Both the position numbers and the translations under genes were made by a program. The notes beneath the pieces were generated by a model. It saw only the letters and a program-made list of their open reading frames with translations, had not been told where the DNA came from and made no database searches. Shown here piece after piece: positions 8,795 to 15,839 of a stretch of 36,736 nucleotides of DNA. Where the stretch lies: positions 1 through 36,736 of the forward strand of contig NZ_JAMZNK010000052.1 in the NCBI RefSeq assembly GCF_027980145.1, read 5' to 3'. Position 1 is the stretch's first letter, and every line of letters starts with the position of its first letter. The DNA is from Flavobacterium azizsancarii. GTDB taxonomy: Bacteria; Bacteroidota; Bacteroidia; Flavobacteriales; Flavobacteriaceae.

Positions 8795-10843
8795 ATGAAA
8801 AAAATACATACATTTTTAATCCTTTTATTCCTGACTGGAATTATGCAAGCACAAGATCGCCCACAACCAAAACCAGGCCCATCGCCAGTAGTCAACATCA
8901 AAAAACCACAAACTTTTGTTTTGGCAAACGGTATGAAAGTTTTGGTGGTTGAAAATCATAAATTACCAAGAGTAAGTTTTAACCTAACCCTGGACAACGC
9001 TCCTTTTACCGAAGGAAACAAAAAAGGTGTAGATGAATTAACGAGCAGCTTAATTGGCAACGGAAGCAAAAAAACAACCAAAGAAGCTTTTAACGAAGAA
9101 ATTGACTTTTACGGAGCTAGCCTTAATTTTACATCATCAGGCGCTTATGCAAGTTCTCTTTCTAAATATTCAGGACGCGTTTTAGAACTTCTGGCCGAAG
9201 GTGCGCTACAACCTAATTTTACTCAAGCTGAATTTGATAAAGAAAAAGCAAAACTAATTGAAGGACTTAAAGCCGATGAAAAAAGCGTTCCTGCAATTGC
9301 CAGCAGAGTTGTTGATGTTTTGGCTTATGGAAAAAATCATCCTTCGGGAGAATACATTTCAGAAGAAACAGTAAAAAACGTAACTCTGGAAGATGTTCAG
9401 AAAAACTACGCTACTTATTTTGTTCCTGAAAATGCTTATTTAGTAATTATTGGAGACATTAAATTCAAAGAAACAAAGGCAGCCGTAGACAAACTTTTTG
9501 GCGGATGGAAAAAACAAGCTGCACCAAAAAACACTTATCCAAATCCTGAAAACGTTTCTAAACTTCAAATTGATTTTGTAGATGTTCCAAATGCGGTTCA
9601 ATCTGAAATTTCGTTAGTTAATACTGTAACTTTAAAAATGAGCGATCCTGATTTTTTCCCTGCAGTAATTGCAAATCAAATTCTGGGAGGAGATTTTAAC
9701 AGTTACCTGAACATGAATTTACGCGAGCAGCATGCCTGGACATATGGCGCAAGCTCAAATATTGGAGCTGGGAAATATGTAACTAAATTCAAGGCTTCAT
9801 CAGCCGTTAGAAATGCTGTTACTGATAGTGCAGTAGTTCAGTTTATTAAAGAAATAAAAAGAATCAGAACAGAGAAAGTTTCTTCAGATGTTTTAAAAAA
9901 TGTAAAAGCAGGATATATTGGACGATTTGTAATGCAGGTCGAAAAACCACAAGCTGTTGCCAGATACGCCCTGAATATTGAAACAGAAAAACTTCCTGCT
10001 GATTTCTACGAAAAATACATTCAGACCATCAATAATGTTACCGCAGACGACATTTATCGTGTTGCCAACAAATACTTCCTGCTAGACAATATGCGAATTG
10101 TAATTGCAGGAAAAGGCTCGGATGTTCTGACTGGTTTAGAAAAATTGCAAATTCCGATTTTCTATTTTGACAGATACGGAAATCCTGTTGAAAAACCGGC
10201 AACCAAAAAAGATGCCCCGGCTGGAATTACTGCAAAAACAGTTTTCGAGAATTACCTTAATGCAATTGGCGGAGAAAAAGCGGTTTCTTCAGTAAAAACA
10301 TTGGCAATGACAGGAACTACAACCGTTCCGCAAGCACCAGGACCTTTGACTTTTACATCTAAACTGGATTCGAAAGGAAAAATGATGGTTTCTCTTGCTA
10401 TGGGAAATATGAACTTAATGAAACAAGTAGTAAACGAAAAAGGTGCTTATATCGAACAACAAGGACAACGCAAAAACCTTGAAGGTGCAGATCTTGCCGA
10501 CATGAAAGCTAGCGCTGCTCCTTTTGAAGAATTGCAACTTGTAAAAAGAACAGACCTAAAAGTAGAAGGAATTGAACCTATAAACGGCAGCGATGCTTAT
10601 GTAATAAAAGATAGTAAAACAACGTATTACTACGATGTAAAATCAGGCTTAAAAACAGCAAAAGGCAAAGTTCGCGAACAAGACGGAAAATCATCTGCTC
10701 AAATAACAAACTTTAACGATTACAGAGAAGTAAAAGGCATCAAAGTTCCTTTTAATTTGATTCAGAATGTTGGTTTTGAATTGGATATTAAAATATCTGA
10801 AATTAAGATTAATGAAGGGGTTTCTGAGAAAGATTTTTTATAA
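8795..10843 (+). CDS. M16 family peptidase-like partner without zinc motif, with extra C-terminal domain
   Basis: A 682-residue exported protein (signal peptide ending in IMQAQ). Residues about 30-450 form two M16 halves, but where HxxEH should stand the sequence reads GVDELTSSLIG, so no zinc site is present and the protein is expected to be non-catalytic on its own. The R/Y-type substrate-binding region (LREQHAWTYGASS) is kept in the second half, as in the inactive partner of M16B pairs. Residues about 470-682 are an added beta-rich domain, beginning TAKTVFENYLNAIGGEKAV, of the kind related to lipoprotein-carrier folds (LolA-like). It is cotranscribed with the catalytic gene and ended by the terminator at 10885. 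Confidence 0.88.
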   Translation: MKKIHTFLILLFLTGIMQAQDRPQPKPGPSPVVNIKKPQTFVLANGMKVLVVENHKLPRVSFNLTLDNAPFTEGNKKGVDELTSSLIGNGSKKTTKEAFNEEIDFYGASLNFTSSGAYASSLSKYSGRVLELLAEGALQPNFTQAEFDKEKAKLIEGLKADEKSVPAIASRVVDVLAYGKNHPSGEYISEETVKNVTLEDVQKNYATYFVPENAYLVIIGDIKFKETKAAVDKLFGGWKKQAAPKNTYPNPENVSKLQIDFVDVPNAVQSEISLVNTVTLKMSDPDFFPAVIANQILGGDFNSYLNMNLREQHAWTYGASSNIGAGKYVTKFKASSAVRNAVTDSAVVQFIKEIKRIRTEKVSSDVLKNVKAGYIGRFVMQVEKPQAVARYALNIETEKLPADFYEKYIQTINNVTADDIYRVANKYFLLDNMRIVIAGKGSDVLTGLEKLQIPIFYFDRYGNPVEKPATKKDAPAGITAKTVFENYLNAIGGEKAVSSVKTLAMTGTTTVPQAPGPLTFTSKLDSKGKMMVSLAMGNMNLMKQVVNEKGAYIEQQGQRKNLEGADLADMKASAAPFEELQLVKRTDLKVEGIEPINGSDAYVIKDSKTTYYYDVKSGLKTAKGKVREQDGKSSAQITNFNDYREVKGIKVPFNLIQNVGFELDIKISEIKINEGVSEKDFL

Positions 10844-10884
10844 AGGTTCTGAGGTACTAAGTTGCTAAGGTTCTAAGATTTTAG
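10844..10884 (+). repeat. Degenerate short tandem repeat, AAGGTTCTNAG type
   Basis: Immediately after the M16 stop the sequence consists of variants of a roughly 9-base word (AAGGTTCTGAG, TACTAAG, TTGCTAAGG, TTCTAAG). A related array in the opposite orientation stands at 11430-11463 and the two enclose the repeat block. Confidence 0.5.
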
Positions 10885-10925
10885 AAGCTTTGTCAAAGTT
10901 TAAGAACTTTGACAAAGCTTTTTTT
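10885..10925 (+). terminator. Intrinsic terminator of the M16 operon
   Basis: AAGCTTTGTCAAAGTT (10885-10900) and AACTTTGACAAAGCTT (10905-10920) form a perfect 16-bp stem with a TAAG loop, followed by T residues. It shares its core with the terminator at 4918. Confidence 0.9.
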
Positions 10926-10988
10926 ATGCGCTCTTATTTGTCTGGCTGAACGGAGTAGAAGCCTGACCCTATTAGATCGCGCAGTATA

Positions 10989-11223
10989 ATCCCTACGGGA
11001 TAAAACACTTGGTGGTTTAATGATATTTCTACCAATATGCAATCTCTCCGAGATAGAAAAGCAGGAATTAAATATTTGATAGAATAAAAAATGTCAATTT
11101 ATAATCTCTTTTTTGAAATAAAGAATAAACATTGAATGTTTAGAAATCAAAACCTTACTCCATTAGGAGTTTAATGTTGGTAGAAAAATGAACATGAAAA
11201 ATAAAAAAATGTCCCGTAGGGAC
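10989..11223. repeat. Two inverted copies of a hairpin-spacer-TTTCTACCAAYAT-hairpin unit
   Basis: Unit 1 (10989-11054): hairpin ATCCC-TAC-GGGAT, 24 bases, TTTCTACCAATAT (11026-11038), 3 bases, hairpin ATCTC-TCC-GAGAT. Unit 2 (11157-11223) is the same plan in reverse: hairpin ACTCC-ATTA-GGAGT, 3 bases, ATGTTGGTAGAAA (11174-11186), 24 bases, hairpin GTCCC-GTA-GGGAC. The spacings of 24 and 3 are identical in both. About 100 AT-rich bases lie between the units. No coding potential is seen. The module looks like a dispersed, non-coding repeat; its function is unknown. Confidence 0.75.
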
Positions 11224-11246
11224 TAAATTACATGGCTATAACACAA

Positions 11247-11365
11247 TTTTGTCATTTCGACAAAGGAGAACGGACGAAGTAAATCACATGAGAAACTCCA
11301 CCCCTAAAATCTCCAATCCTTGCAGAATATCTGATGTAATTTCTGCTTCGTCAGAAATGACAAAA
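11247..11365. repeat. MITE-like element with 12-bp terminal inverted repeats
   Basis: TTTTGTCATTTC (11247-11258) and GAAATGACAAAA (11354-11365) are perfect inverted repeats that close a 119-base AT-rich, non-coding element containing CGACAAAGGAG and GCTTCGTC. This TGTCATTTCGA-type palindrome is a common intergenic repeat in Bacteroidetes genomes. A degenerate half (CCATTTCGACCGAA) is seen near 4970. Confidence 0.6.
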
Positions 11366-11429
11366 AATACGCATACAATAATTGTGGTTACTTTGTGAAA
11401 TATTTTTAAGTTCTAATTTTCAAAAGCCT

Positions 11430-11463
11430 TTGAACCTTTGAACCCTTACATCTCTGAACCTTC
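11430..11463 (-). repeat. Degenerate tandem repeat, TTTGAACC type
   Basis: Copies of (TT)TGAACC(T), as in CCTTTGAACCTTTGAACCC and later CTGAACCTT, form a short degenerate array. It reads as the reverse of the array at 10844-10884. The rest of 11366-11494 is AT-rich with nothing I can name. Confidence 0.45.
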
Positions 11464-11494
11464 TTTCACAACAAAGATATTCAATTCAAAGCTT

Positions 11495-12361
11495 TTATTT
11501 CTTCGCAGACAAATAAACCCCAATCAAAATAATAAATGCTCCAAAAAACTGAATTGACGTTAGCATTTCATTATCTAATAATCCCCAGAAAAATGCCACT
11601 ATCGGAATCAAATACGTTACCGATGTTGCAAATACCGGCGACGACATTTGTATTAATTTAAAGAACAAAACATTCGCGATTCCGGTTCCTAAAACTCCCA
11701 GAACCATTACAAAATAAATCGAATGCTGCGTGATATCTATATTTATTCTTTGCGAAATATCAGTTGTACTTAAAATGATTAATGCAGGCAAAAGCAAAAC
11801 AGCAAAATTCCCTGTTGTAATACTAACCGAATTCAAATCAGACAAGTATTTCTTGATTAAATTGACATTTATAGCATAACAAAGTGTCGCAATGACAACG
11901 AGAATCACATAATAGTAGTTTTGCCCCGAATGAGCTGACGCGCCACTAAAAACCAACAATAAACAACCTACTAAACCAACAAAAACCCCAAGAACCTGTC
12001 GTTTTTGAAACTGAATTCCAAAAATAATTATTCCTAAAACGAGTGTATTCAAAGGTGTCAGCGAATTTAAAATCGCCACAATCGAACTATCAACCTGAGT
12101 TTCTGCAATAGCAAAAAGAAAAGCTGGCATAAAAGTGCCAAAAACAGAAGTTATGGCAACAAATTTCCATTGACGGCGCGAAATTTTCTTTAGACTCTTA
12201 AAGCCTACAATTAATAAAAACAAAGCAGCAAAAATAATTCGGAACGAACCCACCTGAACAGCTGTCAAACCAACCAGACCTCTCTTTATTAAAATAAAAG
12301 AACTTCCCCAAATAAGAGAAAGAATAAGTAAGTAAGCCCACTTTAATTGCTTTGCATCCAT
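11495..12361 (-). CDS. EamA/DMT-family transporter
   Basis: Predicted inner-membrane exporter or permease of the drug/metabolite transporter superfamily. The 288 residues contain about ten hydrophobic helices arranged as two EamA repeats; the first repeat has the typical LILSLIWGSSFILIKRG start with conserved WGSS, the second the FFKLIQMSSPVFATSVTYLIPIVAFFWG segment with conserved P and W. It ends in the short basic tail SAKK usual for the family. It stands alone and diverges from the heavy-metal-domain lipoprotein. The substrate cannot be read from sequence; amino acids or metabolites are typical for relatives. Confidence 0.9.
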   Translation of the reverse strand: MDAKQLKWAYLLILSLIWGSSFILIKRGLVGLTAVQVGSFRIIFAALFLLIVGFKSLKKISRRQWKFVAITSVFGTFMPAFLFAIAETQVDSSIVAILNSLTPLNTLVLGIIIFGIQFQKRQVLGVFVGLVGCLLLVFSGASAHSGQNYYYVILVVIATLCYAINVNLIKKYLSDLNSVSITTGNFAVLLLPALIILSTTDISQRINIDITQHSIYFVMVLGVLGTGIANVLFFKLIQMSSPVFATSVTYLIPIVAFFWGLLDNEMLTSIQFFGAFIILIGVYLSAKK

Positions 12362-12419
12362 AAATACGATTTTGATGCAAATTTGTAATAATTTTATGAA
12401 CTGACCTCCTCCTTTTTAT

Positions 12420-12427
12420 TAATTTTG
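12420..12427 (+). promoter_or_regulatory. -7 promoter element for the heavy-metal-domain lipoprotein
   Basis: TAATTTTG matches TAnnTTTG 38 bases before the ATG at 12466. No TTG stands at the normal -33 distance. Confidence 0.5.
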
Positions 12428-12465
12428 CAAAGAACACAACTTTATCTAATTAAAAATCATATATA

Positions 12466-12843
12466 ATGAAATTTACAAAAATCGTTGCCACTTTCGCAAT
12501 CGCAAGTTTAGTATTAGTAAGCTGCAAAAAAGAAGAAGACAAAAACCTAGCAAATATAAAATCTGAAACTACAGTGGTAAAAGAACACAAAGCAATTGCT
12601 GCCGAAAATGTTCAGACTGCAAGTTTTGAAATCGAAGGAATGACTTGTGCAATGGGATGTGCAAAAACTATCGAAAAAGAATTGGCTGATTTAGATGGTG
12701 TAGAAAAAGCTACGGTTGATTTTGACAAAAAAACGGCTACTGTTGTTTTTGACAAAACGGTTCAAAATCAAGAAAAATTAACTAAAGTGGTTCAGGCAAC
12801 CGGAGACGGAAAAACATACAAAGTTTTGAATACTAAATCTTAA
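12466..12843 (+). CDS. Lipoprotein with heavy-metal-associated (HMA) domain
   Basis: A 125-residue protein with a lipoprotein signal peptide (lipobox LVSC, Cys about residue 20), a short charged linker and an HMA ferredoxin-like domain from about residue 50 to the end. The metal loop reads EGMTCAMGCAKTIE. In classic copper chaperones the motif is GMTCxxC; here the two Cys are separated by three residues, a variant common in Bacteroidetes HMA proteins. LDGVEKATVDFDKKTATVVFD is the expected second half of the fold. Being lipid-anchored, it most likely binds copper or another soft metal in the periplasm and could sequester or hand it over. No metal ATPase is adjacent. Two hairpin terminators follow. 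Confidence 0.85.
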   Translation: MKFTKIVATFAIASLVLVSCKKEEDKNLANIKSETTVVKEHKAIAAENVQTASFEIEGMTCAMGCAKTIEKELADLDGVEKATVDFDKKTATVVFDKTVQNQEKLTKVVQATGDGKTYKVLNTKS

Positions 12844-12894
12844 AAAAAATCTAATATTTTTTTTTAAAAATCCCAATATTTTTAAATTCCAAAT

Positions 12895-12929
12895 CCCAAC
12901 AACAATTGTGATTTAGAATTTTTGTTGGG
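12895..12929 (+). terminator. Hairpin after the HMA lipoprotein
   Basis: CCCAACAACAATT (12895-12907) pairs with AATTTTTGTTGGG (12917-12929) with one mismatch; a weak T-rich tail follows. Confidence 0.5.
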
Positions 12930-12968
12930 TTATTTTCTTAAATTGACATTGGATATTTTTCTTAATTT

Positions 12969-13020
12969 TAAGACATAAAAAAGGGCGATCAAATTTTTGA
13001 ACGCCCTTTTTTATGTCTTA
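12969..13020. terminator. Bidirectional terminator between the HMA gene and gldD
   Basis: A perfect 19-bp inverted repeat (12969-12987 and 13002-13020) with a 14-base loop has a GGGCG/CGCCC core flanked by A6 and T6. It therefore works in both directions for these convergent genes and stands 6 bases from the gldD stop. Confidence 0.9.
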
Positions 13021-13025
13021 GTTTT

Positions 13026-13586
13026 CTACTTCCATTTCAAAGTTTCCATTAGCCTTTGCATATCATTTTTTATATAACTTGCCGCTGGCATAATAGAATC
13101 AAAATTAGGCTTGGCATAAAAATAAACTGATCCTGTTATAAAATGCTTTGTACTATCTGTAACGTAAAACTGAGAGTTTGTAGCCGCATTCCCGTCAACT
13201 TGATAAAACATACCATAAACCTTTTTTTGAGGGTTTAAATACGGTTGTTCTAATATATCATCTGCCTTAATAACATGTTCATACGTTAATTTTTGGGCAT
13301 CTTTAAGCAATTTATTGATATCACCATTTACTAGTTTGTATGTCAGGTAAATAGTGGCCTTCATTTTAGGATATGTAATTGCAAATCCACAATCTTTTTC
13401 TCCTTTAATTATAGCTGCTTCATTCATCTCAAAAGAAAACGGACAATTATTTTCAAAACCAACGTATTTTGCTTCAGGATAATCTAAACGAAGATAACCC
13501 GCCGGCTTGGGCACGACATCATCTTTACAACTTAAAACAGTCAATGCCAGTAAAATTGTTGCTATTGAAATCGTCTTTTTAAACAT
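13026..13586 (-). CDS. gldD: Gliding motility lipoprotein GldD
   Basis: GldD is a lipoprotein required for gliding in Flavobacterium; its loss abolishes movement in F. johnsoniae. The 186 residues open with a lipoprotein signal (LTVLSCKDD; Cys near residue 20), then PKPAGYLRLDYPEAKY, a hallmark of the family, and a mixed alpha/beta domain with NCPFSFEMN and EKDCGFAITYPKMKATIYLTY. The last segment is MQRLMETLKWK. It starts one base after the gldE stop, so the two are translated together, matching the ssb-gldE-gldD order known from F. johnsoniae. Its molecular role is not settled; it may assist assembly of the gliding/type IX secretion apparatus. Confidence 0.95.
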   Translation of the reverse strand: MFKKTISIATILLALTVLSCKDDVVPKPAGYLRLDYPEAKYVGFENNCPFSFEMNEAAIIKGEKDCGFAITYPKMKATIYLTYKLVNGDINKLLKDAQKLTYEHVIKADDILEQPYLNPQKKVYGMFYQVDGNAATNSQFYVTDSTKHFITGSVYFYAKPNFDSIMPAASYIKNDMQRLMETLKWK

Positions 13587-13587
13587 T

Positions 13588-14883
13588 CTAATCTATTGTT
13601 ACTTTTATTTGTTTTACACGCTTTTTATCAACTGTTTCTATTGTAAAAACACAGTTTTCGAAAGCTACTTTTTGATCTTTTTTAGGAAAATTACCCAAAA
13701 TTTCAAGAATAAATCCTGCCAATGTTTCGGCTTCTCCTTTACGCGATTCAAAAACGTCTTCATTAACATCAACGATTCTATAAAAATCTTTCATGTTTAT
13801 TTTTCCTTCAAACAGAAAATTCTTTTCATCTATCTGCGAGAAATTCAAATTTTCATCATCAAACTCATCACTAATATCTCCTACTATTTCTTCTATAACA
13901 TCTTCCAGAGATACTAATCCTGAAGTTCCTCCATATTCGTCGACCACAATCGCCAAATGGCTTTTAAGGCTTTGAAAATCCTTTAATAAATTATCGAGTT
14001 TCTTATTTTCAGGAACAAAAAAAGCTTCTCTTACTAAAGAGGTCCACTCAAACTCTTCCTTATCTATATGAGGCAATAAATCCTTTACAAATAAAATGCC
14101 TTCGATCTGGTCGATATTATCTCGGTAAACCGGAATTCTCGAAAATCCTTTCTCAATTATTTTAGGGCAAATGGCACTAAATGACTCAGATACTTCTAAT
14201 GCAAAAATATCAATCCTGGGACTCATTACCTGCTTGGTATCTGTGTTTCCAAACGAAACAATTCCTTCCAGTATTTTTTGTTCTTCGCTTGATGTTCCTT
14301 CAGAATCTGTTAATTCCAGCGCCTGAGAAAGCTGATTGATCGAAAAACTATTCTTTTGCTTTCCTAATTTATTATGCAAATATAGCGTAACACTGCGCAT
14401 TGGTAAACTTATTGGCGAGAGTAATTTGTCTAAAATAGCAATTGGATATGCAATTTGTTTTGCGAATTTTATATTATTTCTACTTGCGTAAACTTTAGGC
14501 AAGACTTCTCCAAACAATAAAATAAAAAAAGTAACTACAACAATCTCAAGAATAAATTTTAACGCAGGAGAACTAACATTTGCAAAAACATTCTGTCCTA
14601 CAAAAGAGAATAAAATAACGACTCCAATGTTAAAGAAATTATTGGCTACAAGCAGGGTTGCCAGAAGTTTTTTGGGTTTGTCTAAAAGATTAGAAATAAT
14701 TTTTCCTTTAGTCTGGCTTTCCTGTACAGTCTCGTCGATATCTTTTTGAGACAAAGAAAAAAGCGCTATTTCAGCACCTGATACAATTGCTGATAAAAAC
14801 AGCAAAACAAATATTCCGACAAAACCAATTATTAAATTGATGTCTAAAGTGGTATTAAAAAATAAACTGGGCTCCGGGTCCAA
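13588..14883 (-). CDS. gldE: GldE, CNNM/CorC-type membrane protein with CBS pair
   Basis: A 431-residue protein built as a DUF21/CNNM membrane part with about four hydrophobic segments (residues 15-165; SAIVSGAEIALFSLSQ is the family signature), two CBS domains (about 205-330; MSPRIDIFAL and LAIVVDEYGGTSGLVSLEDVIEEIVGDI) and a C-terminal CorC_HlyC domain. Relatives handle Mg2+ or Co2+ efflux. In F. johnsoniae gldE is linked genetically to gldD: extra GldE partly suppresses some gldD defects. The start is a TTG at 14883, immediately upstream of the DPEPS segment; no ATG stands before the first membrane helix. It overlaps nothing and follows ssb by 23 bases. Confidence 0.93.
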   Translation of the reverse strand: MDPEPSLFFNTTLDINLIIGFVGIFVLLFLSAIVSGAEIALFSLSQKDIDETVQESQTKGKIISNLLDKPKKLLATLLVANNFFNIGVVILFSFVGQNVFANVSSPALKFILEIVVVTFFILLFGEVLPKVYASRNNIKFAKQIAYPIAILDKLLSPISLPMRSVTLYLHNKLGKQKNSFSINQLSQALELTDSEGTSSEEQKILEGIVSFGNTDTKQVMSPRIDIFALEVSESFSAICPKIIEKGFSRIPVYRDNIDQIEGILFVKDLLPHIDKEEFEWTSLVREAFFVPENKKLDNLLKDFQSLKSHLAIVVDEYGGTSGLVSLEDVIEEIVGDISDEFDDENLNFSQIDEKNFLFEGKINMKDFYRIVDVNEDVFESRKGEAETLAGFILEILGNFPKKDQKVAFENCVFTIETVDKKRVKQIKVTID

Positions 14884-14906
14884 ATTAAAAAAGATTAGTT
14901 AAACAA

Positions 14907-15347
14907 TCAAAAAGGCAGGTCGTTTATAGGCAGGCCTTCACTCGTCGCATCAAAGTTAGTATTTTTTACTGGTTCTGAATCGTGGTTTGGCTTCTGATTT
15001 CCAGTTTCTTTTTTGGTAGTCAAGAAAGTAAACTCAGTTACCTGAATTTCTGTTGTATATTTTGTAGTACCATCTTCGGCTTGCCATTGGCGCGATTTTA
15101 TGCGTCCTTCGACATATATTTTATCTCCTTTAGAAAGATATTTTTCGCAAATTTCAGCTGCTTTATTACGTACAACTAAATTATGCCACTCCGTCGAAGT
15201 TATTTTTTCGTTGGTAGTTTTATTAATATAAACCTCATTTGTAGCTAATTGAAAACGTCCAATGCAATTTCCTCCATCAAAATAATGCATTTTTACATCA
15301 TCTCCTAAATGACCAATTAGCATAACCTTATTTAATGTTCCGTTCAT
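14907..15347 (-). CDS. ssb: Single-stranded DNA-binding protein
   Basis: SSB, which coats single-stranded DNA in replication and repair. The 146 residues start with the OB fold (MNGTLNKVMLIGHLGDD, FQLATNE, TEWHNLVV, GDKIYVEGRIKSRQW) up to about residue 108. A short Asn/Lys/Glu-rich linker and the partner-binding tip INDLPF follow, the local version of the DDIPF tail. The length is somewhat below E. coli SSB (178). It heads the ssb-gldE-gldD unit and has its own TAnnTTTG element at 15370-15377. Confidence 0.95.
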   Translation of the reverse strand: MNGTLNKVMLIGHLGDDVKMHYFDGGNCIGRFQLATNEVYINKTTNEKITSTEWHNLVVRNKAAEICEKYLSKGDKIYVEGRIKSRQWQAEDGTTKYTTEIQVTEFTFLTTKKETGNQKPNHDSEPVKNTNFDATSEGLPINDLPF

Positions 15348-15369
15348 AATTTATTCGTGGTATTTATCC

Positions 15370-15377
15370 CAAAGATA
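15370..15377 (-). promoter_or_regulatory. -7 promoter element for ssb-gldE-gldD
   Basis: The minus strand reads TATCTTTG, a match to TAnnTTTG, 23 bases before the ssb ATG. No TTG at the right spacing. It abuts the end of the mutY remnant. Confidence 0.55.
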
Positions 15378-15384
15378 CATTTTT

Positions 15385-15515
15385 TTAGCAATTTATTTCT
15401 TGCTTTTCAATAAAATTACAAATTACAATTGGAAAACAAAAATTTTTTAAATCACTGGTATTCAATCTATTTTAAATTATTTATCGGATCTTATCTTTGC
15501 GTAACTGAATTTAAA
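15385..15515 (-). pseudogene. Decayed second copy of the mutY 3' end
   Basis: The minus strand read in the mutY frame gives LNTSDLKNFCFPIVICNFI followed by EKQEINC and a stop, against LNTSELKTFPFPIVIYNFI then EKKFELEV at the end of the intact MutY. Aligned by hand, 15403-15480 and 15861-15938 share about 65 of 78 bases at a constant offset of 458. Upstream the match continues more weakly (IQLRKDKI against IQFWKVKI) with three in-frame stops, then fades near 15515. It is a direct, same-strand partial duplication of the mutY tail, no longer coding. Confidence 0.85.
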
Positions 15516-15543
15516 GTCACTGTATTAAAAATATACAAATTGA

Positions 15544-15573
15544 TTGTAAAACCATAAAAACAATATACTTTCG
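15544..15573 (+). promoter_or_regulatory. Promoter of the small membrane-protein gene
   Basis: TTG (15544-15546), 19 bases, TACTTTCG (15566-15573), one base off TAnnTTTG. The leader to the ATG at 15618 is about 40 bases. Confidence 0.5.
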
Positions 15574-15617
15574 TAATAAATTACTTACTCATTAATCTCG
15601 CTTTTAAAACCACTCCT

Positions 15618-15836
15618 ATGTTTGAAAACAAATCAGGATACAGTCAAACCTCAAATAAAGATCTGCATTTTATTTTAAAGATATTTTCGCTTTGTTTACC
15701 AATACTAGGGTTTCTTATTTATGCCAAAAAGAAAAACTCAGAACCCAAAGCTGCTACTTCGGCTTGTGAAATGGCAATCGCCGGGATTTTCATTGGAATT
15801 TCTATCAAACTTTTCCTGTATGCTTATCAACGATAA
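15618..15836 (+). CDS. Small two-helix membrane protein, unknown function
   Basis: A 72-residue protein with two hydrophobic segments (about 18-35, ILKIFSLCLPILGFLIYA, and 52-69, MAIAGIFIGISIKLFLYA) joined by the basic loop KKKNSEPKAATSACE. The pattern 'proline-containing helix, Lys/Pro-Lys-Ala-Ala loop, Gly-rich helix' resembles small bacterial membrane proteins whose loop reads KPKAAKSA. Function is unknown. Codon use looks like the neighbours and a plausible promoter precedes it, so it is likely expressed. It lies on the opposite strand to the surrounding mutY-ssb-gld genes and exactly between the intact mutY and the decayed mutY tail, which suggests it entered this site as an insertion. 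The stop is 3 bases from the mutY stop. Confidence 0.7.
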   Translation: MFENKSGYSQTSNKDLHFILKIFSLCLPILGFLIYAKKKNSEPKAATSACEMAIAGIFIGISIKLFLYAYQR

Positions 15837-15839
15837 TAC

